A DNA stretch of 64,000 nt from Sulfurospirillum cavolei (lineage in GTDB: Bacteria > Campylobacterota > Campylobacteria > Campylobacterales > Sulfurospirillaceae). Below the pieces are notes generated by a model. It was not told the origin of the DNA and did not search any database. It saw only the letters and a list, made by a program, of their open reading frames with translations. Below, one piece after another: positions 33,978 to 43,565 of the stretch (its first letter is position 1; each line of letters starts with the position of its first letter). Location: NCBI RefSeq assembly GCF_001548055.1, contig NZ_AP014724.1:1736001-1800000 (forward strand), given 5' to 3'. A program made the position numbers and the translations under genes.

Positions 33978-35333
33978 ATGAACAAGCTCTGTAAAATAGC
34001 CCTTTTAGCGATTACGTTTTTACATGTCGCAAAACTTTTTATGCCCGTGAGTTTGGAGCTTTTATCGTTTTTTACGGCCGTGTTGTTTGTCTGCGGTTTG
34101 GGAATGCAAAAAAAGGGATTCTTGCGCATTACGGTGCTTTTTTTCGTTTTGGGAACGACGATCCTCCTTGTATACCGCCTTGCCTTTCCCGTCTGGATGC
34201 AATCGCTCACGTCTATGACCAATATTATCGCGATCATCGTCGTGATGCAACTTTTTTCGATTCCCATCGAAGCGGGACGTTACAGCGACACCGTCGAGTA
34301 TTGGCTCAAAAAATTGTTTCGCAAAGAGAGTTCGCTTTACTTTTTTGCGATGCTCGTGACCAACCTTTTTTCGAGTTTTTTACTCTTCGGAACCGTTCCC
34401 GTCATGGTCGCGCTCTTTAACAAAGCCCTTAAAAACAGCGTTTTAGACTATCAACGTTTTTTTGCGACCGCGATTATGCGCGGTTATGCGCTCGTGCTTT
34501 TTTGGGCACCCGGAGCCGTCATCATCTTGCTGGTCATGCAAGTGACGCACGTGTCGTGGTCGGAACTTTTCGTACCGGGCTTTTTATTAAGCACGATCGG
34601 ACTCATCACGTCGTACCTTTTGGAACATACGTTGCGTTTCAACCGCCCTGTCCTTTCAGAGCCCTTTGAAGCTTCTGCACGTCTTGCGCACAATGCCCCG
34701 AGACAAACGGTGCATATCGTACTGGTCGTCGTTTCGCTTTTACTTTGCATCGCCCTTTTGGAGTCTTTTTCCATCGGCACGGCGACGGGAAGAATTTTGC
34801 TTGCGGGTTTTATGATCTCCGTCGTTTGGATCGTGTCGTTTGCGAAGCATCCCAAGCTTGTTGCGATCTTGAAAACGTATGCGCAAAGCGGCATCACGCA
34901 AGCAACCGACTTTGCGATCTTTTTTATCGCGGTGGGATTGTTTGCGGGAGCGATCGATCATAGCGGTATTTTAATGCACGTTCAGCCTCTCTTGCAAGAG
35001 AGCATCAACCGCATGGGCATTTTTTCCATCATCGTCATACCGCTTTTATTTATCGTTATTGCGATCTTCGGTATCCACCCGCTTGTCCTTGCGGTCATGT
35101 TCGGCAAGATTTTACTCTCCCTCTCGTTGCCGCTCTCTTCCGTTTCGGTGGCACTTCTTTTGATCTTAGCGGCGGCGATTTCGTTTATCGTTTCGCCCTT
35201 TGCCGGTATGTCATTGATGACCGCCAAGTTTTTAAACGTCACGCCGCTGGACGTTTCGCTTCGATGGAACCTGCTCTTTTGCACGCTTTTTTTAGCGGAA
35301 GGGATTTTATTTGCTTACATGTGGTCTTTTTAA
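33978..35333 (+). CDS. Polytopic membrane protein, transporter-like
   Basis: A 451-residue inner-membrane protein with about twelve hydrophobic helices and a large cytoplasmic segment near residue 230 (HTLRFNRPVLSEPFEASARL). The layout, with two half-buried loops such as LFGTVPVMVALFNKALK and ISFIVSPFAGMSLMTAKF, recalls the ion-transporter superfamily (CitM/DcuC-like), but no signature identifies a substrate. GGAACG precedes the ATG. It converges on the glutamine amidotransferase gene and overlaps it by four bases. Its role cannot be assigned. Confidence 0.7.
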   Translation: MNKLCKIALLAITFLHVAKLFMPVSLELLSFFTAVLFVCGLGMQKKGFLRITVLFFVLGTTILLVYRLAFPVWMQSLTSMTNIIAIIVVMQLFSIPIEAGRYSDTVEYWLKKLFRKESSLYFFAMLVTNLFSSFLLFGTVPVMVALFNKALKNSVLDYQRFFATAIMRGYALVLFWAPGAVIILLVMQVTHVSWSELFVPGFLLSTIGLITSYLLEHTLRFNRPVLSEPFEASARLAHNAPRQTVHIVLVVVSLLLCIALLESFSIGTATGRILLAGFMISVVWIVSFAKHPKLVAILKTYAQSGITQATDFAIFFIAVGLFAGAIDHSGILMHVQPLLQESINRMGIFSIIVIPLLFIVIAIFGIHPLVLAVMFGKILLSLSLPLSSVSVALLLILAAAISFIVSPFAGMSLMTAKFLNVTPLDVSLRWNLLFCTLFLAEGILFAYMWSF

Positions 35334-36037
35334 AGCGTTTTTGAAGTGACATGTAAGAACTCCAAAAGCGTGTGCATCATCGCTTCGGTGCGTTGCGTGC
35401 GCTCCTCAATCCGTAAAAACATCGCTTCTTCGTTTTGCACGTATCGCGAAGGGACAAGTTCGTCTCGACAGTTTTTGACGATAGACGCTATCGTCTTTTC
35501 GGTCATTTCCAGATGAAACTGCAAACCGATTACGTTTTTTCCGACTTGAAAAGCCTGATGTGCGCACGCGTCGCTCTTTGCAAGCCAAAAGGCATCGCGG
35601 GGAAGATCAAATGTTTCGCCGTGCCAATGAAACACTTCAAGCGAATGCGAAAAGGCAAAGACTCCCTCTTGGGTATCGTACCGAGCGGGTACGATCGGAA
35701 ACCAACCGATCTCTTTTTCACGATTAGGATACACCGCACTGCCTAGAGCACTCGCGATCAATTGCGCTCCCAAACAAATTCCTAAAACAGGTTTGCAAGA
35801 CGCGATCATCGAACGTATCCACGCTTTTTCTTCCGCAAGCCAAGGGTACGCCGCTTCGTCGTTGACGCTCATCGGTCCACCCATCACGATCAAAAAATCG
35901 ATCTCTTCGAGCTTCGGAAAAGATGCGTTTTGTTCGTAAAAACGCGTGTAGGTTACTTGATACCCTTGCGCGACAAGCCACGGCTCGATCGTTCCCAAAC
36001 CCTCAAAGCTTACATGTAAAAATGCATGTGCTCTCAT
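35330..36037 (-). CDS. Class I glutamine amidotransferase
   Basis: A 235-residue GATase1-family protein of the GuaA-like, stand-alone type. The catalytic cysteine is in LGICLGAQLIAS and the histidine in GLQFHLEMTEK; the oxyanion strand is FLIVMGGPMSVND. These proteins hydrolyse glutamine or related gamma-glutamyl compounds. I chose the ATG at 36035-36037 because AAAGGAG lies five bases upstream. It is divergent from the ATP-grasp/alpha-E gene module by 205 bases; a functional link is possible but not shown. A TTACATGTAA palindrome overlaps its 5' end. Confidence 0.86.
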   Translation of the reverse strand: MRAHAFLHVSFEGLGTIEPWLVAQGYQVTYTRFYEQNASFPKLEEIDFLIVMGGPMSVNDEAAYPWLAEEKAWIRSMIASCKPVLGICLGAQLIASALGSAVYPNREKEIGWFPIVPARYDTQEGVFAFSHSLEVFHWHGETFDLPRDAFWLAKSDACAHQAFQVGKNVIGLQFHLEMTEKTIASIVKNCRDELVPSRYVQNEEAMFLRIEERTQRTEAMMHTLLEFLHVTSKTL

Positions 36038-36242
36038 AAAACTCCTTTTCAAAATAGAGTAGAACCTTTGAAATTCTTTTGAGTGAGCATAGCATAAAAA
36101 GCCCCTTGCTTCGCCTTTTTTTTCGTATACGACACGTTGTTTAAAAAATAACCAAAAAATTACATTTTTATTCGCTTCCTCTGCTTATTTTTGTGCTAAA
36201 CTGCTTGCATCACATTGACGTGAAAGGGCAAAGGTAACGGTC

Positions 36243-37616
36243 ATGATAGAGTCACACTCTCCCCTCTACGATGCTTTCAAAAGCGTCTTAAATACCATCG
36301 ATACGCAACGCGTCCAAGAGTTACTCGCCTACATGAACACCGAGGCGATCAATTTCAATCTCTTTAAAAACAATGCCTTTATCGAACGTAAATTTCCGTT
36401 CGATATTATTCCGCGCATCGTTTCCCACCAAGAGTTCACGTACCTTGAAAAAGGCATTCAACAGCGCATTTACGCCCTCAACCTCTTTTTAGAAGACATT
36501 TACGGTGCGCAAAAAATTCTCAAAGACGGCATTATTCCCAGCGAATTCGTCTTCGCGTCCAAAGCCTATCTGCCCGCATTTGCGAATACACCCGTATCAA
36601 AGAACATTCGCGTGCATATCAGCGGCATCGATTTGGTCAAAAACAGCGTCGGCGACGGCTGGGTCGTTTTGGAGGACAATCTACGCGTTCCAAGCGGCGT
36701 GAGTTATCCGCTTTCGTTGCGTATTTTGACGCGCAAAGTTTTTCCCGAATTTTTTGAAAAGCTCCCGATTCAAAGCGTGCACGATTATCCCAAGCGTCTC
36801 GAAGCGGCGATGGACTACGTCAATACGGGCGGTATTAACGTTATTCTTACTCCCGGACGGTACAATTCGGCGTTTTACGAACACTCGTACCTTGCCAAGC
36901 AAAGCGGTACGGTCTTAGCGACGGGAGACGACCTCTTTGTCGAAAAAGACAAAGTCTACCTGAAAACCTATCTCGGCAAAAAAGCGCGCGTCGGTGCGAT
37001 TTACCGTCGTCTCGACGACGATGCGCTCGATCCGGTGGAGTTCAATGCCGACTCGCTTATCGGCGTACCGAACATCACCCAAGCCTACCGTGCCGGCAAT
37101 ATCGCGCTTATGAACAGCATCGGAAACGGCATCGCCGACGACAAAGGGATTTATTACTTCGTACCGGCGATGATTCGTTATTATATGAACGAAGAACCGA
37201 TCTTACAAAACGCGCCGACGTATTTGGCATTTTTTGAAAAAGATCGCAATCACATCTTGCAAAACCTACGCACGCTCGTCATTAAAGACGTCGCCGAAGC
37301 GGGCGGATACGGCGTCGTTTTCGGCTCTAAACTCTCCAAAAACGAGCGCGAAGCCCTCAAAGACGCTATCATCAAAGAACCCAGACGCTTTATTGCTCAA
37401 GAAGTCATCGAATTTTACGACATCGAGTGCTTAACGAACGAAGGAACGTTAAGCCCGAGAAAAGCCGATCTTCGAATGTTTTCGATCTTTAGCGACGATA
37501 TTTTCATCTGGCCGTGCGGCTTGACGCGTTATGCTATGGATCCGAGCAGCTACATCGTCAACTCTTCCCAAGGCGGAGGATTTAAAGATACGTGGGTTTT
37601 AAAGGAGAGCAAATGA
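36243..37616 (+). CDS. Circularly permuted ATP-grasp protein (COG2308)
   Basis: A 457-residue protein of the circularly permuted ATP-grasp type 2 family (DUF404/DUF407). Recognisable stretches: RIYALNLFLEDIYGAQKIL, NLRVPSGVSYPL, ILTPGRYNSAFYEHSYLAKQ, GDDLFVEKDKVYLKT and YIVNSSQGGGFKDTWVL at the C-terminus. Such enzymes are predicted carboxylate-amine ligases that form peptide or amide bonds; the substrate is unknown. AAAGG precedes the ATG. It starts a five-gene module in which each next gene overlaps it: alpha-E, transglutaminase-like and two M14-like genes. A separate fused homologue is at 43566-46046. Confidence 0.9.
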   Translation: MIESHSPLYDAFKSVLNTIDTQRVQELLAYMNTEAINFNLFKNNAFIERKFPFDIIPRIVSHQEFTYLEKGIQQRIYALNLFLEDIYGAQKILKDGIIPSEFVFASKAYLPAFANTPVSKNIRVHISGIDLVKNSVGDGWVVLEDNLRVPSGVSYPLSLRILTRKVFPEFFEKLPIQSVHDYPKRLEAAMDYVNTGGINVILTPGRYNSAFYEHSYLAKQSGTVLATGDDLFVEKDKVYLKTYLGKKARVGAIYRRLDDDALDPVEFNADSLIGVPNITQAYRAGNIALMNSIGNGIADDKGIYYFVPAMIRYYMNEEPILQNAPTYLAFFEKDRNHILQNLRTLVIKDVAEAGGYGVVFGSKLSKNEREALKDAIIKEPRRFIAQEVIEFYDIECLTNEGTLSPRKADLRMFSIFSDDIFIWPCGLTRYAMDPSSYIVNSSQGGGFKDTWVLKESK

Positions 37617-38275
37617 TCCTCATTTCACCGCAAACCGCCGAAAGCCTCTACTGGATGGGACGATACATCCAACGTGCCGAGAGTATGACGCGTCTTATTA
37701 TCGCGCTGTTCGATAAAATTATCGACGAAAACTTCAACGAAGCCAAAGATCTGTACGAAAAATTGGGTATCGCGCTTCATTATACTTCTTCGCAGGCGTT
37801 TTTGCGTAAAAGCGTCTTTGAACTTGATTTTATCAGTTTGCTCTACGTCATCAATACCGCACGCGAAAATGCGATCTTAACGCGTTCGCACCTGCCCAAT
37901 CGTATGTTTAGCCGTATTAACGCTTTGTATTTAAAATACCAAGCCGCTAAAGAAGAGCCTACGGTCTCGATTTATTGGCTCGAATCGACGCTTCAGGAAC
38001 TCGATGCGATCTGGGGCAATTTGGAACTCTCTTTGGTAGAATCCAAAGAAGCACCGCTCATCGAACTTGGAAAAGTCGTCGAACGTATGGATCTGAGTAT
38101 TCGCCTGTTCGACAGTATCGAAGCGGCCGTTTGGGATACAGAAAAGCTTAATGTCATTGCCGATAAAATACGTCCCGGTCACAAAAAAATTCTTTTATCC
38201 AGTAGCCAAAAAGCCAAAGCTTTAGCTACGATCAATTCGGTATTTGGAGCTTTAATCACATCTCATGAAAGTTAA
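37613..38275 (+). CDS. Alpha-E domain protein (COG2307)
   Basis: A 220-residue all-helical alpha-E (DUF403) protein: SAESLYWMGRYIQRAESMTRL-like start (ESLYWMGRYIQRAE), then ENAILTRSHLPNRMFSRIN and KVVERMDLSIRLFDSIE. The family always accompanies the COG2308 ATP-grasp and probably forms the acceptor or regulatory partner. Its ATG overlaps the ATP-grasp stop (ATGA), and the last 11 bases overlap the transglutaminase-like gene. In the second module the equivalent domain is fused to the ligase. Confidence 0.9.
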   Translation: MILISPQTAESLYWMGRYIQRAESMTRLIIALFDKIIDENFNEAKDLYEKLGIALHYTSSQAFLRKSVFELDFISLLYVINTARENAILTRSHLPNRMFSRINALYLKYQAAKEEPTVSIYWLESTLQELDAIWGNLELSLVESKEAPLIELGKVVERMDLSIRLFDSIEAAVWDTEKLNVIADKIRPGHKKILLSSSQKAKALATINSVFGALITSHES

Positions 38276-39038
38276 TTTTTCGTATGATTTTACCCTCACG
38301 TTTCCAGAATCCGTGAGAGACCATCGCTACTGTTTGCGTATCGTTCCTTACGAAAACGCTATACAAACCTGTTCCAACCTTGACATACGCGTCAATACGA
38401 ATGCGGCGTTCGAACAAGGAACCGACGGTTTTGCCAACCGTTTCGTGTACGGGACCATCGCAAAACCGCACAAAAGTTTAAGCGCACACATCGAAGGCGA
38501 ACTCGAGCTTTTACCCTACGTCTATTGCGACGAAGAGCCTCCCGCTCTTTACAATGCACCTTCGCCGCTTGTGAGCTTTTGCGCGTTGATGCAGGCGTTT
38601 TTGGACGAAACGACGCTTCCGGTGAGTGCTTTTCGCAAGGCTTTTATGCTCACGCAAAAAATACGTGATAGCTTTACGCTGATCGAAAGTACCAAAGCGG
38701 AAGGGTTGGAGAGTTTTTTACTCTATAAAGAGGGGCTTCGAAACGATTTTAGCCATCTTTTGATTGCTTTATTGCGACATGTCAACATTCCCGCTCGTCT
38801 GTGCCACGGTTTTATCGAAGGCGAAAATAAAACGCATACGTGGGTCGAAGCATGGATGGACGGCGATTGGAGAGGATTCGATCCGATCAAAGGCATCGTC
38901 ATTCACGACGAACCTTACGTAAAATTGGCACATGGACGCGATTTTTCCGATTGTGCGATTTACAAAGGCAGTTATATCGGAAAACGTCAACACATTTTAA
39001 AAATTACGGGACAAATCGGAAGGGAAGAACAACAATGA
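38265..39038 (+). CDS. Transglutaminase-like protein lacking the catalytic cysteine
   Basis: A 257-residue protein with an N-terminal beta region and a C-terminal transglutaminase core. The expected pattern G-x-C-x-D-F at the nucleophile is here G157-L-R159-N-D-F, so arginine replaces cysteine. The paralogue at 42672 keeps C189 and the DUF2126 protein keeps C180 in the same alignment. The histidine and aspartate positions survive (THTWVEAWMDGDWRGFDP). The fold is intact but peptidase or transamidase chemistry would be lost, so it is probably a binding or scaffold subunit. It overlaps both neighbours by 11 and 4 bases. Confidence 0.88.
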   Translation: MKVNFSYDFTLTFPESVRDHRYCLRIVPYENAIQTCSNLDIRVNTNAAFEQGTDGFANRFVYGTIAKPHKSLSAHIEGELELLPYVYCDEEPPALYNAPSPLVSFCALMQAFLDETTLPVSAFRKAFMLTQKIRDSFTLIESTKAEGLESFLLYKEGLRNDFSHLLIALLRHVNIPARLCHGFIEGENKTHTWVEAWMDGDWRGFDPIKGIVIHDEPYVKLAHGRDFSDCAIYKGSYIGKRQHILKITGQIGREEQQ

Positions 39039-39988
39039 TCGAAGAAGTTTTCAGCGTTCAACTTCCCGTCAACGAGACGCTTTCGCTCAAACGCAACCGT
39101 TTTGCGCCGAGCGATATTACGAAAGCGACCAAACGCATTTCGATCGTCACGGGCATTCACGGCGACGAAATCGAAGGGCAATACGTCTGTTACTTGCTTG
39201 CCAAATGGCTCAATGCCAACCCTGAGGCGATTAAAGGCATCGTCGATATTTATCCCGCCATGAATCCGATGGGCATCGATAGCATTACGCGTGGTTTTCC
39301 GTTTTACGACGTCGATCTAAACCGTACGTTTCCGGGAAGCACGTCCGATTTTTTACCCGCGCAAGTCTCCAACGCCATCGTCGATACGGTCAAAGGAAGC
39401 GACTACGCCATCGATATTCACGCAAGCAATATCTTTTTACGCGAACTCCCCCAAGTGCGCATCAGCCGCGCCAATGCCGACGAGTTGGTTCCTCTAGCGG
39501 AAAAACTCGGTATCGATTTTATTTGGGTGCACGATGCGGTAACGGTTTTGGAGTCGACCTTTTCGCATGCGATGAACACGCTCGGTACGCGAACCTTGGT
39601 CGTGGAAATGGGTGTCGGAATGCGTATTACCAAAGAGTACGGACAAAACCTCACGCGCGGTCTTTTGAACCTGATGGCACATGTAGGCATTATCGATAAG
39701 CCAATTTTACCGCCGACGACGCTTGCGGTTTCAACGCTCAATTCCGAAGTTTTTTTTATCAACGCCTCCAAAGCGGGCGTTTTTATTCCTATTTTAGAGC
39801 ATAACGTCAGCGTACTGCGCGGCGAAAAACTCGGGGAAATCATTGATCCGCTTTTGGGCGTCGTCCAAGAGACGATCATCAGCCCGTGCAACGGACTTTT
39901 ATTTACGATTCGCGAATACCCCGTCGTTTACGAAGGCTCTTTGATTGCTCGCATACTAGAAGACCCCAAAGAGGAAGCAAGCGTATGA
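39035..39988 (+). CDS. M14-type aspartoacylase/succinylglutamate desuccinylase-like enzyme
   Basis: A 317-residue zinc hydrolase of the AspA/AstE family. The zinc ligands are visible: H42 and E45 in GIHGDEIEG and H129 in AIDIHAS. The substrate-binding arginine lies in DVDLNRTFPGS and a glutamate base in LVVEMGVG. A C-terminal beta domain (~235-317) includes IISPCNGLLFTI. Members cleave N-acyl amino acids or peptides. Starts with an ATGA overlap of the transglutaminase-like gene and ends with an ATGA overlap of the inactive paralogue. It may release or trim what the ATP-grasp ligase makes, which is inference. Confidence 0.9.
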   Translation: MIEEVFSVQLPVNETLSLKRNRFAPSDITKATKRISIVTGIHGDEIEGQYVCYLLAKWLNANPEAIKGIVDIYPAMNPMGIDSITRGFPFYDVDLNRTFPGSTSDFLPAQVSNAIVDTVKGSDYAIDIHASNIFLRELPQVRISRANADELVPLAEKLGIDFIWVHDAVTVLESTFSHAMNTLGTRTLVVEMGVGMRITKEYGQNLTRGLLNLMAHVGIIDKPILPPTTLAVSTLNSEVFFINASKAGVFIPILEHNVSVLRGEKLGEIIDPLLGVVQETIISPCNGLLFTIREYPVVYEGSLIARILEDPKEEASV

Positions 39989-40941
39989 GAGAAGAAGTTT
40001 TATTTGAAATCAGCTCTTTGAGCCGCAATCCGCTTAAAGTCAAAGGGTACCGCTTTGGACGAGAAGGTACGACGCCTAGTTGCGTGATCGTAGGACCGAT
40101 GACGGGAAACGCGATCGATCAACTGTGGATCGCCTCTCAAGTCGTACGCTTTTTACGCCAACAAGAACTGGCAAACGCCGCATTTATCAAAGGCGAAATT
40201 CTCGTCGTTCCTACGGTCAATCCCTATTCCTTCAATATGGGCAAAAGTTTCTGGCCGCTCGATAACACCGACATTGACGTGATGTTTCCGGGCTATGATA
40301 AAGGCGAGACGACCCAACGCATCGCCGCACGACTGTTTGAAAAAACCAACAACTACGACTACGCAATTTTACTCGAAGCCAGAAAAGATCACGTCGAGTG
40401 TATCCCTTACGTCAAAGTGTTGCAAACGGGTCGCGAAAATATCGATCATGCCAGAGCGTTCGGGCTTGATTTTATTCATCTCAAAGAGCCGAGTCCTAGC
40501 GATACGGTTTCGCTGAACTACAACTGGCAAATCTGGAACGCGCAATCGTTTTCGCTCGTCTCGGGTAAAAAAGGTGTTTTACAAAAAAACGAAGCCAATA
40601 AAGTGATCGATGCGATCATTCGGTTTCTTTCGCAAAAAGGGCTGATCGATTATGCGACGTTTGCGGCATCAAGCGGCAACATCATCACGCAAAACGACAT
40701 TGAAGCGATTAAAAGCACCGCCGCGGGACTCTTCGACGCGCTGGTTCCGATCGGCGAATGCGTCGTTCACGGTCAACCATTAGGTCGTATTTTCAATGCG
40801 CTGGAAGGAACGTTGATGCAGACGATTATCTCTCCGTGCGACGGCATCGTTTCGTGTCGCTACGACTATTCGATGATTTTTCAAAATGCGATCGCGTACC
40901 GTATTATCAAAGCGGAAGCGGCACTAAATCGTTACATGTAA
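39985..40941 (+). CDS. Inactive M14 aspartoacylase-like paralogue
   Basis: A 318-residue paralogue of the preceding enzyme. It aligns through the same segments, including the C-terminal domain with IISPCDGIVSC, but the zinc-binding positions are replaced: G-P-M39-T-G-N42 instead of G-I-H-G-D-E, DIDVMFPG instead of DLNRTFPG, and ILLEARKDH where DIHAS would be. All three ligands are lost, so hydrolysis is unlikely. Being translationally coupled to the intact copy, it may form a mixed dimer or bind substrate. It ends in a TTACATGTAA palindrome that includes its stop codon. Confidence 0.87.
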   Translation: MREEVLFEISSLSRNPLKVKGYRFGREGTTPSCVIVGPMTGNAIDQLWIASQVVRFLRQQELANAAFIKGEILVVPTVNPYSFNMGKSFWPLDNTDIDVMFPGYDKGETTQRIAARLFEKTNNYDYAILLEARKDHVECIPYVKVLQTGRENIDHARAFGLDFIHLKEPSPSDTVSLNYNWQIWNAQSFSLVSGKKGVLQKNEANKVIDAIIRFLSQKGLIDYATFAASSGNIITQNDIEAIKSTAAGLFDALVPIGECVVHGQPLGRIFNALEGTLMQTIISPCDGIVSCRYDYSMIFQNAIAYRIIKAEAALNRYM

Positions 40942-40950
40942 GAAAGCAGA

Positions 40951-40972
40951 GGAGCAAAGAAGTCTTTGCCCC
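40951..40972. terminator. Hairpin between the M14-like and chemoreceptor genes
   Basis: GGAGCAAAG pairs with CTTTGCCCC (nine pairs, one mismatch) around AAGT, between the convergent stops. Confidence 0.55.
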
Positions 40973-40982
40973 TAAACGCAGA

Positions 40983-42593
40983 TTATGAGCGGAATTGATT
41001 GAGTTTGGTATTGAGGTTTTCGGCTAAACGCGAGAGATGATCCGCCGCCGCGGCGATCTCTTCGACGCTTCTAGCGTTTTGGCTGGTCAGCGTATTGATG
41101 TTGGAAACCATAGAGACGATTTTATCGGTGTCGTTGGAAATCTTATGCGAATTGGACGCACTCGTCGTTACGGACGTCACGCTCTTTTCCATCACGTCTA
41201 CCGTTCCCAAAATCGTCGATTCGACGCCGCTGGAAACATCTGTCAGCCTTTGAATATTTCGAGCGTTTTTATTCATCTGATCGGACGAATCCACGATCGA
41301 CTGAACGATGACGTTGATGGTCGCGTTAATCTCGGTCAAAGAGGCTTGCGTACGTTCGGCAAGCTTTCGCACCTCATCCGCAACGACGGCAAATCCGCGT
41401 CCGTGTTCTCCGGCACGTGCCGCTTCGATGGCGGCATTGAGCGCCAATAAATTCGTTTGGTCCGCAATATCGGAGATGACGGTCAAAATTTGTTTGACCT
41501 GCTCGGCATCGTGGCTCATCTGCTCCAATTTATGCGCCAATGCGCTCTCGGCCTGACTGGCATTATCGACTTCGTTTCGCAACGAAATAACCTCTTCTTT
41601 GGCATTGTTAAGCTTTTGACCCGCAGAGGCGATCTCCGTTTTCATCGCTTCGGAGAGTTGTGCCGTCTCTTGAACGAAACGTTTGATCGTATCGATCTCG
41701 TGAATCGCGTTTTCGACGATCAAAGAGCTTTGCTCGGCATTGCGCCCGATTTGCATACTGGTCGTACTAAGCTCATGCGAAACCGATGCGTTTTCGTTGG
41801 ACGAATTTTTGGCATCTTCGATCGTGTGTTCTAGCGTATCGACCAAGTCGTTGAAACTCTTGACGATCTCGTTGATTTCGTTTTTCTTGTCGTAGCTGAT
41901 GCGAAATTTGAGCTCTTTGGTGCGCACAAAACTCGTGATACTGTCGCGAATCAAATGCACGCCTTGCAAAATATTTTTGCGAATCGCAAAGCTTAAAACC
42001 AAGACCGAAAGCCCAACGGCGAGCGCGACCAAAATCATCATCAACGTTGCGTTTTCTTTCGTATCGACGGCAATCTTCGCATCGTTTTGCGATAAGGTTT
42101 TATTGTACGCCATATGCTCTTCCAAAAGGGTATTGAGTGCCGTGCTTTGTGTACGCAAGTTATACAACAATGCTTTAGCTTCTTCGTTTCTATCGGCTGA
42201 CGACAAGGTAAAGAGTTGCTCGGAAATAGCGATAAAAGGGCTAATCAGCTCTTTTTCCTTAAGATACATCTCTTTATCTTTTTCGTCGGAAAGTAAACTT
42301 TCGTATTTTTTATAGCTGGCGTCAAATTTTGCCCGATACTCGTGAAAACGTTTTTCAATCCTTTGAAAATCCTCTTTATCGTGAGCCGTAATGTGTTCCC
42401 ACAGCCTCACGCGCATCTGATTAAATTCGTTTTGCATGTCCGCCATAATTAAAACGCTCGGAAGCGAATTGACGTTACAGGTATTGGTTTTTTCAAACAC
42501 TTGCTCCATCTTGGTCAGCCCGATACCGAAAATAGCGATAAGCCCGAAAATAGCGATGGATAGCATCATCATCAATTGTCGTGAAATACTCAT
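40983..42593 (-). CDS. Methyl-accepting chemotaxis protein, 4HB-type sensor (second copy)
   Basis: A 536-residue chemoreceptor paralogous to the one at 27287-28897, same length and architecture: helix ~7-25, four-helix-bundle sensor, helix ~187-210, HAMP and signalling domain with [17 protein letters not shown]. The sensor begins with [16 protein letters not shown], almost matching the other copy, while the rest of the sensor diverges. I chose the ATG at 42591-42593 because AAGGAG lies six bases upstream. It lies between the two ligase modules on the same strand as the second, without overlap with either. Confidence 0.92.
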   Translation of the reverse strand: MSISRQLMMMLSIAIFGLIAIFGIGLTKMEQVFEKTNTCNVNSLPSVLIMADMQNEFNQMRVRLWEHITAHDKEDFQRIEKRFHEYRAKFDASYKKYESLLSDEKDKEMYLKEKELISPFIAISEQLFTLSSADRNEEAKALLYNLRTQSTALNTLLEEHMAYNKTLSQNDAKIAVDTKENATLMMILVALAVGLSVLVLSFAIRKNILQGVHLIRDSITSFVRTKELKFRISYDKKNEINEIVKSFNDLVDTLEHTIEDAKNSSNENASVSHELSTTSMQIGRNAEQSSLIVENAIHEIDTIKRFVQETAQLSEAMKTEIASAGQKLNNAKEEVISLRNEVDNASQAESALAHKLEQMSHDAEQVKQILTVISDIADQTNLLALNAAIEAARAGEHGRGFAVVADEVRKLAERTQASLTEINATINVIVQSIVDSSDQMNKNARNIQRLTDVSSGVESTILGTVDVMEKSVTSVTTSASNSHKISNDTDKIVSMVSNINTLTSQNARSVEEIAAAADHLSRLAENLNTKLNQFRS

Positions 42594-42671
42594 AGTTGAC
42601 TCCTTTATGATCTTGAGTGAAATCATAACTTAGCAAGTGTGACAAATGCGTTGCATGCTAAAAAAGGAGTT

Positions 42672-43562
42672 TTAAATGTTTCGTCGTACGTCCACTTCGA
42701 TGGAAAGTTTGCTTTGCCCGCTACTGAGCACCACGCCTCGAAGCGGTGCAACGTCGTCGTAGTCTCTGCCGCTTCCTAAGACGATGTGTTGCGTGCTTGC
42801 AAGAAGATTGTTCGTCGGGTCGAATGCCGCCCAACCGTATTGCGGGATATACACGCCGACCCACGCATGCGACGCGTCGCTTCCGAAGAGTTTTTCGCCT
42901 CCAAGCGGAGGCACGGTTTCGATATAGCCGCTGACGTATCGAGCACTCAGTCCCAACGAACGAAGTGCCGCAATCGCAAATTGCGCAAAGTCTTGGCACA
43001 CGCCTTTCTTGGCTTCGAAAATCTCCTCAATCGGCGTCGTAATATCGCTAAAACCGGCGACAAAATCAAAATCGTCGTAGATGCGCCCCATAAACTCTTT
43101 GATCGCTTCGGCGATAGGACGGTGCGGTTCGAACGAACGTCGCGCATAAGCGCGAATAGCGTCCGAAGCCTTGGGAATACGTTTGGAGTCGAATAAAAAG
43201 AGCTTTGCCTCAATCGCATCGGGATCAAAACGCGTTAATGCGCTTGCGACCTCTTCACATGTCAGCGTTAACGCTTCAAAACGCTCGACGCGCCTTAAGA
43301 CCTCTTGTTCGTCTATGCTGACATGGGAACGACCGACGACGCTCAAGGATCGATGCGCCTCGCGAATCAACAAATGCGACGTTGCGTTCCCGAACATATC
43401 GGTAAAATCGCTGGTTTCGTACGCCAATGGCGTCACTTCCATCTGAAAATCCATGACATGTTGCGTGACACTCTCTTTGGGACGCAACCGTGCGATATTG
43501 TGGCTAAACGTCACAAGCCCTTGATAATGAAACGCCGTTTGATGGTAAATTTCGTACGTCAT
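42672..43562 (-). CDS. Transglutaminase-like protease/transamidase (COG1305)
   Basis: A 296-residue protein with an N-terminal beta domain (~1-90; TYEIYHQTAFHYQGLVTFSH, HNIARLRP) and a transglutaminase core (~150-290). The catalytic triad is visible: C189 in GVCQDFAQF, H in SHAWVGVYIPQYGWAAFD, and its aspartate. This arrangement, with the DUF N-terminal domain, is usual for proteins linked to ATP-grasp and alpha-E genes. It is the last gene of the second module, three bases after the fused ligase gene. It probably cleaves or crosslinks a peptide; substrate unknown. Confidence 0.9.
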   Translation of the reverse strand: MTYEIYHQTAFHYQGLVTFSHNIARLRPKESVTQHVMDFQMEVTPLAYETSDFTDMFGNATSHLLIREAHRSLSVVGRSHVSIDEQEVLRRVERFEALTLTCEEVASALTRFDPDAIEAKLFLFDSKRIPKASDAIRAYARRSFEPHRPIAEAIKEFMGRIYDDFDFVAGFSDITTPIEEIFEAKKGVCQDFAQFAIAALRSLGLSARYVSGYIETVPPLGGEKLFGSDASHAWVGVYIPQYGWAAFDPTNNLLASTQHIVLGSGRDYDDVAPLRGVVLSSGQSKLSIEVDVRRNI

Positions 43563-43565
43563 AGG

